This document shows, one piece after another, positions 40,603 through 49,225 of a DNA stretch of 64,000 bases. The notes below the pieces were generated by a model. That model worked only from the letters and a program-made list of their open reading frames with translations, ran no database searches and was not told where the DNA came from. Source of the stretch: Amycolatopsis orientalis DSM 40040 = KCTC 9412 (GTDB lineage Bacteria; Actinomycetota; Actinomycetes; Mycobacteriales; Pseudonocardiaceae); the NCBI RefSeq assembly GCF_000478275.1, contig NZ_ASJB01000091.1:51393-115392 (forward strand), given 5' to 3'. The position numbers were made by a program, and so were the translations under genes. Numbering within the stretch: position 1 is the stretch's first letter; the number at the start of each line of letters is the position of its first letter.

Positions 40603-42057
40603 ATGACGCGTGTTTCCGACGTGAACGTCGCGGAAAGATCGTTTCCGGAAAGCCGGAAACGTGTTCCGCGTGCCTTCGTGCTCGGCATCGGAATCGTCCT
40701 GCTCAGCGTGTCCGTCGTCGCCAGGGTCGGCCGGTTCGGCTTCAACCCGACCGATCAGGGATTCGTGCTCGCCCAGATGTGGCGCGTCCTGCACGGCGAG
40801 CTTCCGCAGGTCGATTTCCTCGGGCCGAGGCCGTTCGGATCCGCCTATCTGCATCTGGTCGACCGGCTCGTCCCGGCGCCGCTGATGATCGGGTCGAGTT
40901 TCGTGATGATGGTGCAACTGACCGTCGCCACGTTCGCGCTCGCCGCGTTCCTGACCGGGACTTCGCCGCTGGAGTGGGGGCCGCTGCGGACCGGGCTGGT
41001 CTTCACCGCCGCGTTGGTCAGCCTGAACACCTACCCGCTGATGGCCTGGCACACCGTCGACGGCGTCTTCCTCGTCGCGGTCGGCTGGTGGCTGGTCGAC
41101 AGCGGGCTGCGCTCGGATTCACGATGGCGACGATGGCTCGGCCTGTTCTGCATCGGCTTCGCGGTCATCGTCAAACAGAGTTTCCTCTTCGCCGCACCGA
41201 TCGGGCTGCTGATCCTGCTGTTCCACCCTGCCGCTCAGTCGAAGAAAGTGCCGCGTCTGCTCGGTGATCTTCTCGTGCTCGGTGCGGCGCCCTCGCTCTA
41301 CTTCGGCATGGTCACGGTCGCCGGGGGACTGCGTTCGGCGATCGCGCAGCTTTCCGGTGGGCAGCAGACCTGGGGTGAGGGCCTCGCTGTGGCTTGGTCC
41401 GCCCGGGAACACCTCGGCGAATTCGGCCGGTGGCTTCGCGTCGCGACCGCGACGTGCGTCGCCGCCGTCGTCCGAAGACGGCTGCCGTGGCGGTACCTGT
41501 CGATCGCCGCTCTCGGCTGGATGGCCGCCCTGTCGTGGGGCTATCCATTTCCGGGGCTGCTCGCCGGGATCTTCGCGCTGGGCGTGCTGGAAGCCGTGGT
41601 GCCCCCAGATCCGCCGCGGCCGCCCAAGATCGCAGGTGCCGCACTCGCCGCCGTCACGTTCGTACTCGTCGCTCTGCTCTTGTTGTCCGCGCATGACAAA
41701 GCGCCGTACGCGGACAGGCCACAGGGGGAACTGACGAAGGATCCTTTCGTGGCACCGGTTTTCGGGGTGCGCAATCCCTTCCCGCTGGATTGGCCGCTGC
41801 CCATGGAGCTGACCGGCGACAGTCCGGAAAGGATGGTCGAGGCCGCGGAACGCCTTGACCGGGAAGGGAACTATCTCGTGCTGTTCCAGACGGTCAAGGC
41901 CGTTTCGCTGACCGCCGGCCTTCCGGTGCCCGATGCCGTGGCCCCGGACGCGCCGACGATCGCCTTGAGCGGCGTGGAGAAGCGGATCCAGGAGAAGCTC
42001 ACGGGTGCGAAGGTCGCGTGTGGCAGCTTCGTCGGATTCTGGGTACCGGCACGATGA
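40603..42057 (+). CDS. Polytopic membrane protein, GT-C glycosyltransferase-like
   Basis: The 484-residue protein has about ten membrane helices and an early loop FNPTDQGFVLAQMWRVLHGE followed by VDFLGPRPFGSAYLHL, which resembles the D-E/D-Q-G and PxDF loops of GT-C/PMT-like transferases that use polyprenyl-phosphate sugars. The last 120 residues form an extracytoplasmic domain. ATG at 40603 has GGGGGA upstream; an in-frame start at 40510 would add a less convincing N-terminus. It converges with the next, also GT-C-like, gene 3 bases apart. A role in envelope glycan decoration is inferred. Confidence 0.65.
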   Translation: MTRVSDVNVAERSFPESRKRVPRAFVLGIGIVLLSVSVVARVGRFGFNPTDQGFVLAQMWRVLHGELPQVDFLGPRPFGSAYLHLVDRLVPAPLMIGSSFVMMVQLTVATFALAAFLTGTSPLEWGPLRTGLVFTAALVSLNTYPLMAWHTVDGVFLVAVGWWLVDSGLRSDSRWRRWLGLFCIGFAVIVKQSFLFAAPIGLLILLFHPAAQSKKVPRLLGDLLVLGAAPSLYFGMVTVAGGLRSAIAQLSGGQQTWGEGLAVAWSAREHLGEFGRWLRVATATCVAAVVRRRLPWRYLSIAALGWMAALSWGYPFPGLLAGIFALGVLEAVVPPDPPRPPKIAGAALAAVTFVLVALLLLSAHDKAPYADRPQGELTKDPFVAPVFGVRNPFPLDWPLPMELTGDSPERMVEAAERLDREGNYLVLFQTVKAVSLTAGLPVPDAVAPDAPTIALSGVEKRIQEKLTGAKVACGSFVGFWVPAR

Positions 42058-42060
42058 GCG

Positions 42061-43503
42061 TCAGCCCGAGACGGACGCCGTCTCCGGCTCGCGTTCCTCG
42101 ACGACCGGCGGCTCCTCTTTGCGCCGCGGCAGAAACGAGAGCGCGGCGAAGGCGGCGGCCAGGAGGGTCGGGTAGATCGTCAGTTGCTGGTGCTTGATGT
42201 TCTCGATGCCTTCCGCGAGGCCGGAGACCAGGATCTGGCCCATCGCGAAGAACAGGAACATCAGCACCACGATGCCGACGTCGCGGCGGCCGGTGCGGTT
42301 GCGGAAGGCGCGGAAGCCCGCCCAGCCGATGAGCAGCCAGATCGGCAGCAGGGCGAACAGGCCGAGCGGTGCGATCCAGCCGGTGAATCCGGACAGGACC
42401 GGGATCCGGTACTCCTTGGCGAGCGGCGGCTGCCCGGCGTGTTCGCCGAAGCTGCCCAGGTTCGGCACCCGCGCGGTCAGCGTCTCCTGCGCGGACCGGT
42501 GCAGCATCTCGACCACACGCACCGGATGCTCCAGGTAGTACTGGGCGACATTGCGGCGGCTGATCTTGTCGCGGTACTGGGCGTACTCGGGGGAGCGCCA
42601 GGCCGCGTTCGCGCTCCACCAGCCCGTCCCGACGTACTTCGCGAACTCCGGCGGGAGCCCCAGCGCGGCGAGATCGCCGGTGGTGTCGTGCTTGCCGTCC
42701 ACGATCCCGTTGAACACGACGTGGTACATGTTGGCCTCGCGGTATTCCGCGTTGGCCGAATCGCCCGCGCCCTGCACCAGCGCGGTACCCGTGCCGACTA
42801 CGGCGAGGACGGCCAGCGGCAGCGCCCACCGCGCCAGGCCCCGGGCGCCCGGCGGGCGGACGAACAGCAGCGCGAGCGCGAACAGCGGGATCAGCAGCAG
42901 CGTCTGCGACTTCGCGTTGATCCCGATCATCGCGCCGAGCACGGTGACCGCGGCGCCGGTGTAGCGCCACGGCCCGGTGCGGTGCATCAGCAGGAGCCCG
43001 CCGGCGAGCAGGAGCATCCCGACGAACGCGGCGCCCTCGCTCAGCACGGAGGCGAAGTACCCGAAGAAGGCCGAATCCGCGGCGACCAGCAGCAGCGCGA
43101 CCGTGGCGATGACGCTGTTCCGGACCGAAAGGCGGAGGCCGACGACGATCGCGGCGATCCCGCCCGCGACCAGCAGACAGCCCAGCACACCCAGGACGAG
43201 CAGGTTCAGGATCGCGGACGAACCGAGCAACTGCCCGATCTCACTGGCGATCTTGTCGATCCAGCTCTGGCTGGAGATGTACTCGCTGTTGCAGGCCGGG
43301 GCGGGGCCGTAGGAGAAGCGGACGAAGTACTCCGAAGGCCTGTCGAGTTCTCGGGCGCCGAGCTGGCACAGAATCCGCCAGCCGTCGCCGTTGTCCGCCA
43401 TACCGATCGGGCGCGGCACCAGGAAACGCACGAGTAACACCCCGAGGGCGACGAAAAACACGCCGAGGGTCAGTCGGATTTCCCGGATCTTCACCCGCGT
43501 CAC
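42061..43503 (-). CDS. Polytopic membrane protein, probable glycan-related (GT-C-like)
   Basis: The 480-residue protein has around eleven membrane helices and a first extracytoplasmic loop with ADNGDGWRILCQLG, where acidic residues could be catalytic as in GT-C enzymes. A large loop (about residues 245-350) is polar. The C-terminal tail is charged and cytoplasmic. GTG at 43503 is chosen with a weak GGAA; the frame stays open to a GTG at 43548, which would overlap the hydrolase gene upstream. It is probably co-transcribed with that hydrolase. Confidence 0.65.
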   Translation of the reverse strand: MTRVKIREIRLTLGVFFVALGVLLVRFLVPRPIGMADNGDGWRILCQLGARELDRPSEYFVRFSYGPAPACNSEYISSQSWIDKIASEIGQLLGSSAILNLLVLGVLGCLLVAGGIAAIVVGLRLSVRNSVIATVALLLVAADSAFFGYFASVLSEGAAFVGMLLLAGGLLLMHRTGPWRYTGAAVTVLGAMIGINAKSQTLLLIPLFALALLFVRPPGARGLARWALPLAVLAVVGTGTALVQGAGDSANAEYREANMYHVVFNGIVDGKHDTTGDLAALGLPPEFAKYVGTGWWSANAAWRSPEYAQYRDKISRRNVAQYYLEHPVRVVEMLHRSAQETLTARVPNLGSFGEHAGQPPLAKEYRIPVLSGFTGWIAPLGLFALLPIWLLIGWAGFRAFRNRTGRRDVGIVVLMFLFFAMGQILVSGLAEGIENIKHQQLTIYPTLLAAAFAALSFLPRRKEEPPVVEEREPETASVSG

Positions 43504-43525
43504 CTTAGAAGATTCCGCAGGGTGA

Positions 43526-44311
43526 TCAGTTCGTACCCTCTCTAACACTTGCGTGGAGGAACTTTTGAATCGCGGCGAGCCATTCGTCGCGGGCCTCGAC
43601 GCCGATGCCGTGTCCGGCCTCGATTTCGATCAGTTCGGCACCCGGGATCCCGGCCGCGAGTTCGCGGGAATGCGCGGGCGGGGCGAGGCCGTCCTGTGTC
43701 GTGGCGATGACCAGAGCCGGGACCGAGATCCCGGCCAGCTCGGCGCGGGTGTCGACGCCGGCGACCAGGCCGACGTGCTCGGGGCTGCCCACCGGGATGT
43801 ACCCGGCCAGCCCGTCGATGGCGGCTTCGAGTTCGGCCGGGGTGAGGGAGTTCAGATGCCGCTCGCCGGTGGCGGCGAAGGTGAGGAACTTCGCCAGCAG
43901 CCTGCGGTCGCCGTCCAGCAGCTCGCGCCAGATGTCGACGGCCAGCAGGAGCCGGTTGTCCGGCTTCGTGAACCCGGCGGTCAGGATGAGGCCGGTGACA
44001 CGTTCGGGGTGCCGGGTCGCGATCCGCACGGCGACGCCGGTACCCAGTGAGTAGCCGAGGATCGCGAAGCGTTCGAGCCCGGCGTCGACGGCGATGGCGA
44101 CGAGTTCGTCGGCGACGGAGTCGAGGTCCAGCGGGCCGGTGGCGCGCGGCGTGGCCCCGGAACCGGGATAGTCGGGGCCGACGACGGTGTGGGTGCGCGC
44201 GAGGTCGTCGAGGATGGCGCCGAAGTTGCCCTCGACGCTGCCGCCGCCACCGTGGGCGAGCAGCAGGCCGGGGCCGGAACCGCGGACGACGTGGGCGAAA
44301 TGATTCGTCAT
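43526..44311 (-). CDS. Alpha/beta hydrolase
   Basis: The 261-residue hydrolase has the oxyanion region LLLAHGGGGS, nucleophile elbow GYSLGTG, an acid in IATTQDGLAPP and histidine in EAGHGIGVEA. The substrate is unknown. ATG at 44311 is the best start; ATG 44335 is also in frame. No ribosome binding site is visible, so the transcript may be leaderless. The gene is divergent from the MerR regulator 59 bases away, which probably controls it. Confidence 0.87.
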   Translation of the reverse strand: MTNHFAHVVRGSGPGLLLAHGGGGSVEGNFGAILDDLARTHTVVGPDYPGSGATPRATGPLDLDSVADELVAIAVDAGLERFAILGYSLGTGVAVRIATRHPERVTGLILTAGFTKPDNRLLLAVDIWRELLDGDRRLLAKFLTFAATGERHLNSLTPAELEAAIDGLAGYIPVGSPEHVGLVAGVDTRAELAGISVPALVIATTQDGLAPPAHSRELAAGIPGAELIEIEAGHGIGVEARDEWLAAIQKFLHASVREGTN

Positions 44312-44370
44312 GCCGGCGACGTTAAGTACTGACATCGATGTGAAGGTCAACCACGGATGATGGGGGTCAC
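44312..44370. promoter_or_regulatory. Divergent promoter/operator between hydrolase and MerR genes
   Basis: The 59-base gap contains ACATCGATGT (44332-44341), a perfect palindrome. On the minus strand TTGACC (44350-44345) and an AT-rich TACTTA/TTAACG box downstream give a wide spacing typical of MerR-controlled promoters. The palindrome falls in the spacer. Confidence 0.6.
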
Positions 44371-44718
44371 ATGCTGATCGGCGAGCTCTCCCGCCGCACC
44401 GGCGTGAGCCAGCGGCTGCTGCGCTACTACGAAGAGCAGGGATTGCTGGTCTCGCGGCGCGACTTCAACGGCTACCGCACCTTCGACGACGACGCGGTCA
44501 CCACCGTGCGGCAGATCCGCGCGCTGCTCGGGGCCGGGCTGAGCACCCAGGTCATCGCCAAGGTGCTGCCCTGCGCGAACGGGGAACTCCCGGAACTGGA
44601 CCTGTGCCCGACGGTGGTGACGGAGATCCGCCGTGAACTGGCCGAGATGGACGACCGGATCGACACGCTCCGGCAGCGGCGGGGGACACTGGCCGGATAT
44701 CTCGTCGTCGACGCGTAG
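44371..44718 (+). CDS. MerR-family transcriptional regulator
   Basis: The 115-residue regulator has the MerR winged helix-turn-helix LIGELSRRTGVSQRLLRYYEEQGL, followed by NGYRTFDDDAV and a coiled-coil dimer helix (EIRRELAEMDDRIDTLRQRRG). A cysteine pair (LPCANGELPELDLCP) could sense a metal or thiol agent. It is divergent from the hydrolase gene and 8 bases upstream of the HD gene. Confidence 0.92.
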   Translation: MLIGELSRRTGVSQRLLRYYEEQGLLVSRRDFNGYRTFDDDAVTTVRQIRALLGAGLSTQVIAKVLPCANGELPELDLCPTVVTEIRRELAEMDDRIDTLRQRRGTLAGYLVVDA

Positions 44719-44726
44719 GGAGCAGC

Positions 44727-45275
44727 GTGGAAGCCCTGGCCAGATTCGGATTCGAACTCGGCGTGCTCAAGCGGATCCGGCGGGCGGGCTGGTGGCAGGC
44801 CGGGGTCCGCGATCCCGAATCCGTCGCCGAGCACACCACGCGGGTCGCGCAGCTGGCCGGGCTGCTGGCTGCCGAGGGCGGCGCCGACCCGGCGCGGGCG
44901 GCGTACCTCGCGCTCTGGCACGACACGCAGGAGACGCGGACCGGTGACCTCCCGCATACGATCAAGGGTTTCGTCGAGAAGCCGGACCCGCGGGCGATCA
45001 CCGCGGCGCAGACGTCGGCCCTGCCCGCCGCCGCCCGTGACTCGGTGCGAGACGCCGTCGAGGAGTACGAAACCGCGCAGAGCCCGGAGGCCCTGTACGC
45101 GCGCGACGCCGACAAGCTCGAGATGCTGCTTCAGGCCGTCGAGTACCGCGATATCGGCGTAAAGAACGTCGACGAGTGGATCGCTTCGGCGACGAAGAGC
45201 CTTCAGACCGACCTCGCGCGGCGAGTGGCCGAAGCGGCGCTGACGTTGTCGTCGCTCTCGTGGCGGGTGCGCTGA
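44727..45275 (+). CDS. HD-domain phosphohydrolase (YfbR/5'-deoxynucleotidase-like)
   Basis: The 182-residue protein has the HD-family metal ligands: SVAEHTTRVAQLAG (His), LWHDTQETRTGDLPH (His-Asp) and a later Asp in ARDADKLEMLLQA. This pattern is of HD_3/YfbR-like enzymes that dephosphorylate deoxynucleoside monophosphates. GTG at 44727 follows AGGGAGC. It lies just after the MerR gene and may be co-transcribed. Confidence 0.88.
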   Translation: MEALARFGFELGVLKRIRRAGWWQAGVRDPESVAEHTTRVAQLAGLLAAEGGADPARAAYLALWHDTQETRTGDLPHTIKGFVEKPDPRAITAAQTSALPAAARDSVRDAVEEYETAQSPEALYARDADKLEMLLQAVEYRDIGVKNVDEWIASATKSLQTDLARRVAEAALTLSSLSWRVR

Positions 45276-45359
45276 AGGGAATCGATACCCTGAGCCCGCG
45301 TGTATCGACCCCGGCACGCGTGCCTCGTGTGTCAGGCTTGACTCTGTGAAGGAACATCA

Positions 45360-46226
45360 GTGAACCGGCAGCCGTTGCGCCTCGCCATCATGGAAGCGAC
45401 CCGGATCCTCACCGAGGCCGGTGTGGCGTCACCGCGCTCGGACGCGGAGATCATCGCCTCCCATGTCCTCGGCGTCGACCGCGGCCGCCTGCCGATGGTT
45501 CCGCTGGTGGACCCGCCGGTCATCGACGCGATCGGCCAGCTGGTGAACCAGCGCGCCAAACGGATCCCCCTGCAGTACCTGACCGGATGGGCCGCGCTGG
45601 GCGACATCACGGTCAACGTCGGCGCCGGGGTGTTCGTCCCGCGCCCGGAGACCGAACTGCTCCTGGAATGGGGCCTCAAACTGCTGCACGGGCGCGAGTA
45701 CCCGGTCGTGGTCGATCTGTGCACCGGCTCCGGCGCGCTGGCGCTGGCCGTGCAGCACGCGCGGCCGGACGCCGTCGTCTACGCCGTCGACATCGACGCG
45801 CAGGCGCTCGCCTGGGCCCGGCACAACGCCGACGTGCACGCCGACGCTGGGGATACCCCCATCCGGCTGTACTCCGGCGATGTCGCGGACAGCACGATGT
45901 TCGCCGAACTCGACGGGCTCGTCGACCTGGTCCTGTGCAATCCGCCGTACGTGCCGGAGGGGACGCCGGTGCCGCCGGAGGTCGCCGAGCACGACCCGGC
46001 GCGGGCGGTGTTCGCGGAGGAGAGCGGCCTGGCGGTGATCCGGCACGCGATCGCCGCCGCCGCGCGGCTGCTGCGGCCGACCGGCGGGATGGCGATCGAG
46101 CACGACGACACGCACGGCTCCGCTGTCCCAGCACTGGTCCGGGCGCGCCGGGTGCTGACCGACGTCCAGGGGCACGTCGACCTCGCGGGACGCCCTCGGT
46201 TCGTCACCGCCCTGCGCGTCTCCTGA
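45360..46226 (+). CDS. prmC: Release factor glutamine methyltransferase
   Basis: The 288-residue SAM enzyme methylates the GGQ glutamine of release factors. It has an N-terminal helical domain (MEATRILTEAGVASPRSDAE), the SAM motif VVDLCTGSGALALAV and the catalytic NPPY in LVLCNPPYVPEG. GAAGGA lies before the GTG. In M. tuberculosis it directly follows prfA; here about 6.3 kb of other genes lie between. A palindrome of family A follows. Confidence 0.95.
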   Translation: MNRQPLRLAIMEATRILTEAGVASPRSDAEIIASHVLGVDRGRLPMVPLVDPPVIDAIGQLVNQRAKRIPLQYLTGWAALGDITVNVGAGVFVPRPETELLLEWGLKLLHGREYPVVVDLCTGSGALALAVQHARPDAVVYAVDIDAQALAWARHNADVHADAGDTPIRLYSGDVADSTMFAELDGLVDLVLCNPPYVPEGTPVPPEVAEHDPARAVFAEESGLAVIRHAIAAAARLLRPTGGMAIEHDDTHGSAVPALVRARRVLTDVQGHVDLAGRPRFVTALRVS

Positions 46227-46237
46227 CGTCCTTTCCC

Positions 46238-46303
46238 TCGCGTTTCGTCCTCTGGATGCGGTACTTGCGCGTGCAACTACCGCATCCAGAGGACGAAACG
46301 CGA
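46238..46303. repeat. Palindromic repeat family A, copy 2
   Basis: Perfect 26-base arms at 46238-46263 and 46278-46303 share the CGTCCTCTGGATGCGGTA core with copies 1 and 3. A further three pairs extend inward after a mismatch. It starts 12 bases after the prmC stop. Confidence 0.9.
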
Positions 46304-46421
46304 GAAAGCGGAGCGGGTAGTTAGCGGGACTCACGACTTCCGGCGGTGCCCAGGGCAAAGCCCACCTCCTAACGTCGACCAAGGCCGCCTGATCGGCGGT
46401 CCGACTGGGAGGTGTACCCCG

Positions 46422-48407
46422 ATGCGATCGTCTCTCCGACGAACCCCACTCAGAACACTCGCCGTCCTCGCCACCGCCGTACTGCTGCCGGGCCTCGTCG
46501 CCCAGCCCGCGTCCGCCGCGGCGCCCGTGCGAGGCTGGCCTGCCCCGATCGACGGGTCGACCTGGGAGAACCAGGACCACATGACGTGGGACGACTACCG
46601 CAAGCCGCCCGGCACCAACTGGGCCGATCCCGCGCTGAAGCCGACGAAACGGATGTTCAAGGGCGCCGTGGTGCTCGCGGACTACCCGGATCAGGAATTC
46701 GCCGTCACGCAGGCCCCGCACTCGACGGTGTTCGGCAACCCCGGTCCCGCCGCCAGCGGTATCCCGAGGGACGGCGTCGCGAAGTTCTATCAGGACTTCC
46801 TCAACAAGCCGCAGGCGCTCAACCACGGCCACACGATCAACGAATACTGGATGGAGGACTCCGGCGGCAGGCTGGGCGTCGAACTGACCGCGTTCGGGCC
46901 GTACCGGTTGCCGGGCAAGTCCTTCGAGTACGGCATGGAGTTCCAGCCCGACGCCTGCCCGCCCACCGCGAACTGCAAGCGTGACCTGCGCGCCGACGCG
47001 GGCGCGGCCTGGCGGGCCGACGTCGGTGACGTCGCCAAGCAGTTCGACTTCATCTTCTATCTTTCCGCCGGTCAGGACGAGAGTTCGACCTGGCAGGAAT
47101 TCGGTGTGATGAAATTCGGCGAACCGGGCAACGTCCCCGACGAATTCGGTCCCGGTGTCGAAGGAATGCCGAACGCCGCGTCCACCCGGTACGTTCCGTG
47201 GACGTCGTGGAAATCCGCGTCGAGCATCTGGCCGAACGCGGTCACCGGCTCCTCGACCCAGGCCGAAAGCTCGGGACAGGCCGTTTACGCGCACGAATTC
47301 AGCCACATTCTCGGCATCGGCGACAACTACAACAACCCGTTCGGTGTCCCGCCGTCCCGGTCGTACACCGGGCCATGGGAGATGATGTCCCGCGGCACGT
47401 TCAACGGCCCGGGCGGACCGCACACCCGCTGGCAGATCCCGGCGACACAGGGCGGTTCGATGGGGGCGCACCACATGCTGCGCACCAAGATGAAGCTCGA
47501 CATCATCGACCCCGAAGACGTGCTCAAACTCGACCGTAACCAGCTCGCGAAGTCCGGCCCGGTTTCGGCGCGGATCACCGCGCGTTCGGTTCTGCCGGGA
47601 CAGGGCGCGTACAGCGGGATCAACATCGCGTTGACCGGCGGGGACCTTTCGCCGAAATGCGATCGCTCGAAGGATCCGTTCTGCGACGGCGGCGGATACA
47701 ACAATTACACCGTCGAGGTCGTCGACCGGATGGGCAGCGATTCCTTCGCGCCCGATTCCGGTGTCCTCATCGCGAAGACCAAGAACCAGGACAACGCGCC
47801 GTTCGAATGGATCGTCGACGCGAACCCGGCCGACATCGGCATGACCGACTACAAGAAGCCGGACGGCACCCCGGTGCCGATCCCCATCGGCGACTACCGC
47901 CAGCTCAACGACGCCGCGTTCAAGGCGGGCACCGGTTCGGCGAGCAAGTACGAGTACACCGATCAGGCGAACCGACTGAAGTTCCTGGTCTCGGACGTCG
48001 AGCGCGACCGCAAGGGCGTGCTGTCCTACGTCGTCACGGTGGCCTCGCTCGACGGCGCCGGGGCGCAGGCCAGGGGTGTCTCGCTGTGGCCCTCGGCCCC
48101 GGCGTTCGCCAAGAACGGCCTCGCGAGCTGCTCGTTCCCGGTGTTCAACACCGGTGACGCGAAGGGCGCGGCGGCGCCGTACGACACCGACACCTATCGC
48201 CTGAGCGCGTCCACCAGCGCGAAGGGCTGGGAGGTGCGGTTGCCGAACGAGCTGTCCACCGTCCCGTTCGGCGGACGGTCGTCGGCGACGGCACACGCCA
48301 AGCGGGCCGCGGGCGGTGACCACGTCGCGCACATCAAGCTGACCGCGACGTCGATCGCCGACCCGGCGAAGACGGCGACGTCGGTCTGTACCGCGTTCGC
48401 CTTCTGA
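46422..48407 (+). CDS. Secreted M6-type metalloprotease
   Basis: The 661-residue protein has a signal peptide (LRTLAVLATAVLLPGLVAQ, cleavage near ASA-AA). The zinc site HEFSHILGIGDNY (about residue 291) is the HExxH motif of the M6/immune-inhibitor-A-like clan. The N-terminal prodomain includes DGVAKFYQDFL and HGHTINEYWMEDSGG. C-terminal domains are beta-rich and end with a paired-cysteine segment. It should be a secreted endopeptidase. GGGAGG lies before the ATG. A repeat of family B follows the stop by 10 bases. It is an insertion between prmC and sua5. Confidence 0.88.
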   Translation: MRSSLRRTPLRTLAVLATAVLLPGLVAQPASAAAPVRGWPAPIDGSTWENQDHMTWDDYRKPPGTNWADPALKPTKRMFKGAVVLADYPDQEFAVTQAPHSTVFGNPGPAASGIPRDGVAKFYQDFLNKPQALNHGHTINEYWMEDSGGRLGVELTAFGPYRLPGKSFEYGMEFQPDACPPTANCKRDLRADAGAAWRADVGDVAKQFDFIFYLSAGQDESSTWQEFGVMKFGEPGNVPDEFGPGVEGMPNAASTRYVPWTSWKSASSIWPNAVTGSSTQAESSGQAVYAHEFSHILGIGDNYNNPFGVPPSRSYTGPWEMMSRGTFNGPGGPHTRWQIPATQGGSMGAHHMLRTKMKLDIIDPEDVLKLDRNQLAKSGPVSARITARSVLPGQGAYSGINIALTGGDLSPKCDRSKDPFCDGGGYNNYTVEVVDRMGSDSFAPDSGVLIAKTKNQDNAPFEWIVDANPADIGMTDYKKPDGTPVPIPIGDYRQLNDAAFKAGTGSASKYEYTDQANRLKFLVSDVERDRKGVLSYVVTVASLDGAGAQARGVSLWPSAPAFAKNGLASCSFPVFNTGDAKGAAAPYDTDTYRLSASTSAKGWEVRLPNELSTVPFGGRSSATAHAKRAAGGDHVAHIKLTATSIADPAKTATSVCTAFAF

Positions 48408-48417
48408 TCCGAGTGGG

Positions 48418-48463
48418 CTCGTGAGTGGTAATGGTGGTTCTAACCGTCATTACCACTCACGAG
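48418..48463. repeat. Palindromic repeat family B, copy 2
   Basis: Arms 48418-48439 and 48442-48463 carry the GTGAGTGGTAAT core and differ from perfect pairing at two positions (GT against AC). It lies between the protease stop and the sua5 start. Confidence 0.88.
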
Positions 48464-48486
48464 GCCGCAGGCTAGGCTCCTCTGCC

Positions 48487-49137
48487 ATGAGTGCGGTGTA
48501 CGACTGCAGCAAGCGTGAAACGCGGGCCGACGGGCTCGCCGCGGCGGCGAGCGCGGTGCGCTCCAGCCGCCTCGTCGTCCTCCCGACCGACACGGTCTAC
48601 GGCATCGGCGCGGACGCCTTCGACGCCGGCGCCGTCCAGTCCCTCCTGCGGGCCAAGAACCGCGGCCCGGACATGCCGGTCGGCGTCCTCGTCGGCTCCT
48701 GGTCCACTGTGGACGGACTCGTGCTCGGCACACCGCCGCAGGCACGCGCGCTCATCGAAGCCTTCTGGCCCGGCGACCTGTCCATCATCCTTCCGCACGC
48801 GCCGAGCCTGCAGTGGGATCTCGGCCAGTCGCGCGGGACGGTGATGCTGCGCATGCCGCTGCACCCGGTCGCGCTGGAACTGCTCCGCGACGTCGGCCCG
48901 ATGGCGGTCTCCAGCGCCAACGTCTCGGGCCGCCCGCCCGCCACCACCGCGCAGGAAGCGGTCGACCAGCTCGGCGACAGCGTCGCGGTCTATCTCGACG
49001 GTGGCTCGTCCGGTGAGCCCGTTCCGTCCACGATGGTCGATCTCACCGGCGACGACCCGGTCATCCTGCGGGAGGGCGCGGTCAGCCGTGCCGCGGTCGC
49101 GGAAGTACTGGGTGTGCCCGCGGAGTCACTCGCCTGA
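48487..49137 (+). CDS. sua5: L-threonylcarbamoyladenylate synthase
   Basis: The 216-residue YrdC-domain enzyme makes threonylcarbamoyl-AMP for t6A37 in tRNAs from threonine, bicarbonate and ATP. It has LVVLPTDTVYGIGADAF, KNRGPDMPVGVLV, FWPGDLSIIL and SSANVSGRPP, the full set of ligand-binding motifs. It lacks the C-terminal Sua5 domain of longer members. ATG at 48487 fits the family start. In mycobacteria this is Rv1301, beside prmC and rfe. Confidence 0.93.
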   Translation: MSAVYDCSKRETRADGLAAAASAVRSSRLVVLPTDTVYGIGADAFDAGAVQSLLRAKNRGPDMPVGVLVGSWSTVDGLVLGTPPQARALIEAFWPGDLSIILPHAPSLQWDLGQSRGTVMLRMPLHPVALELLRDVGPMAVSSANVSGRPPATTAQEAVDQLGDSVAVYLDGGSSGEPVPSTMVDLTGDDPVILREGAVSRAAVAEVLGVPAESLA

Positions 49138-49225
49138 TTCACCGGGTGTCAGTACCGTGTCCGGGCGTATCCCCCGAGCGCGGTAGCGTGTTCAGGTGAC
49201 TTGGACCTCGGCGGCGTAACGCACC

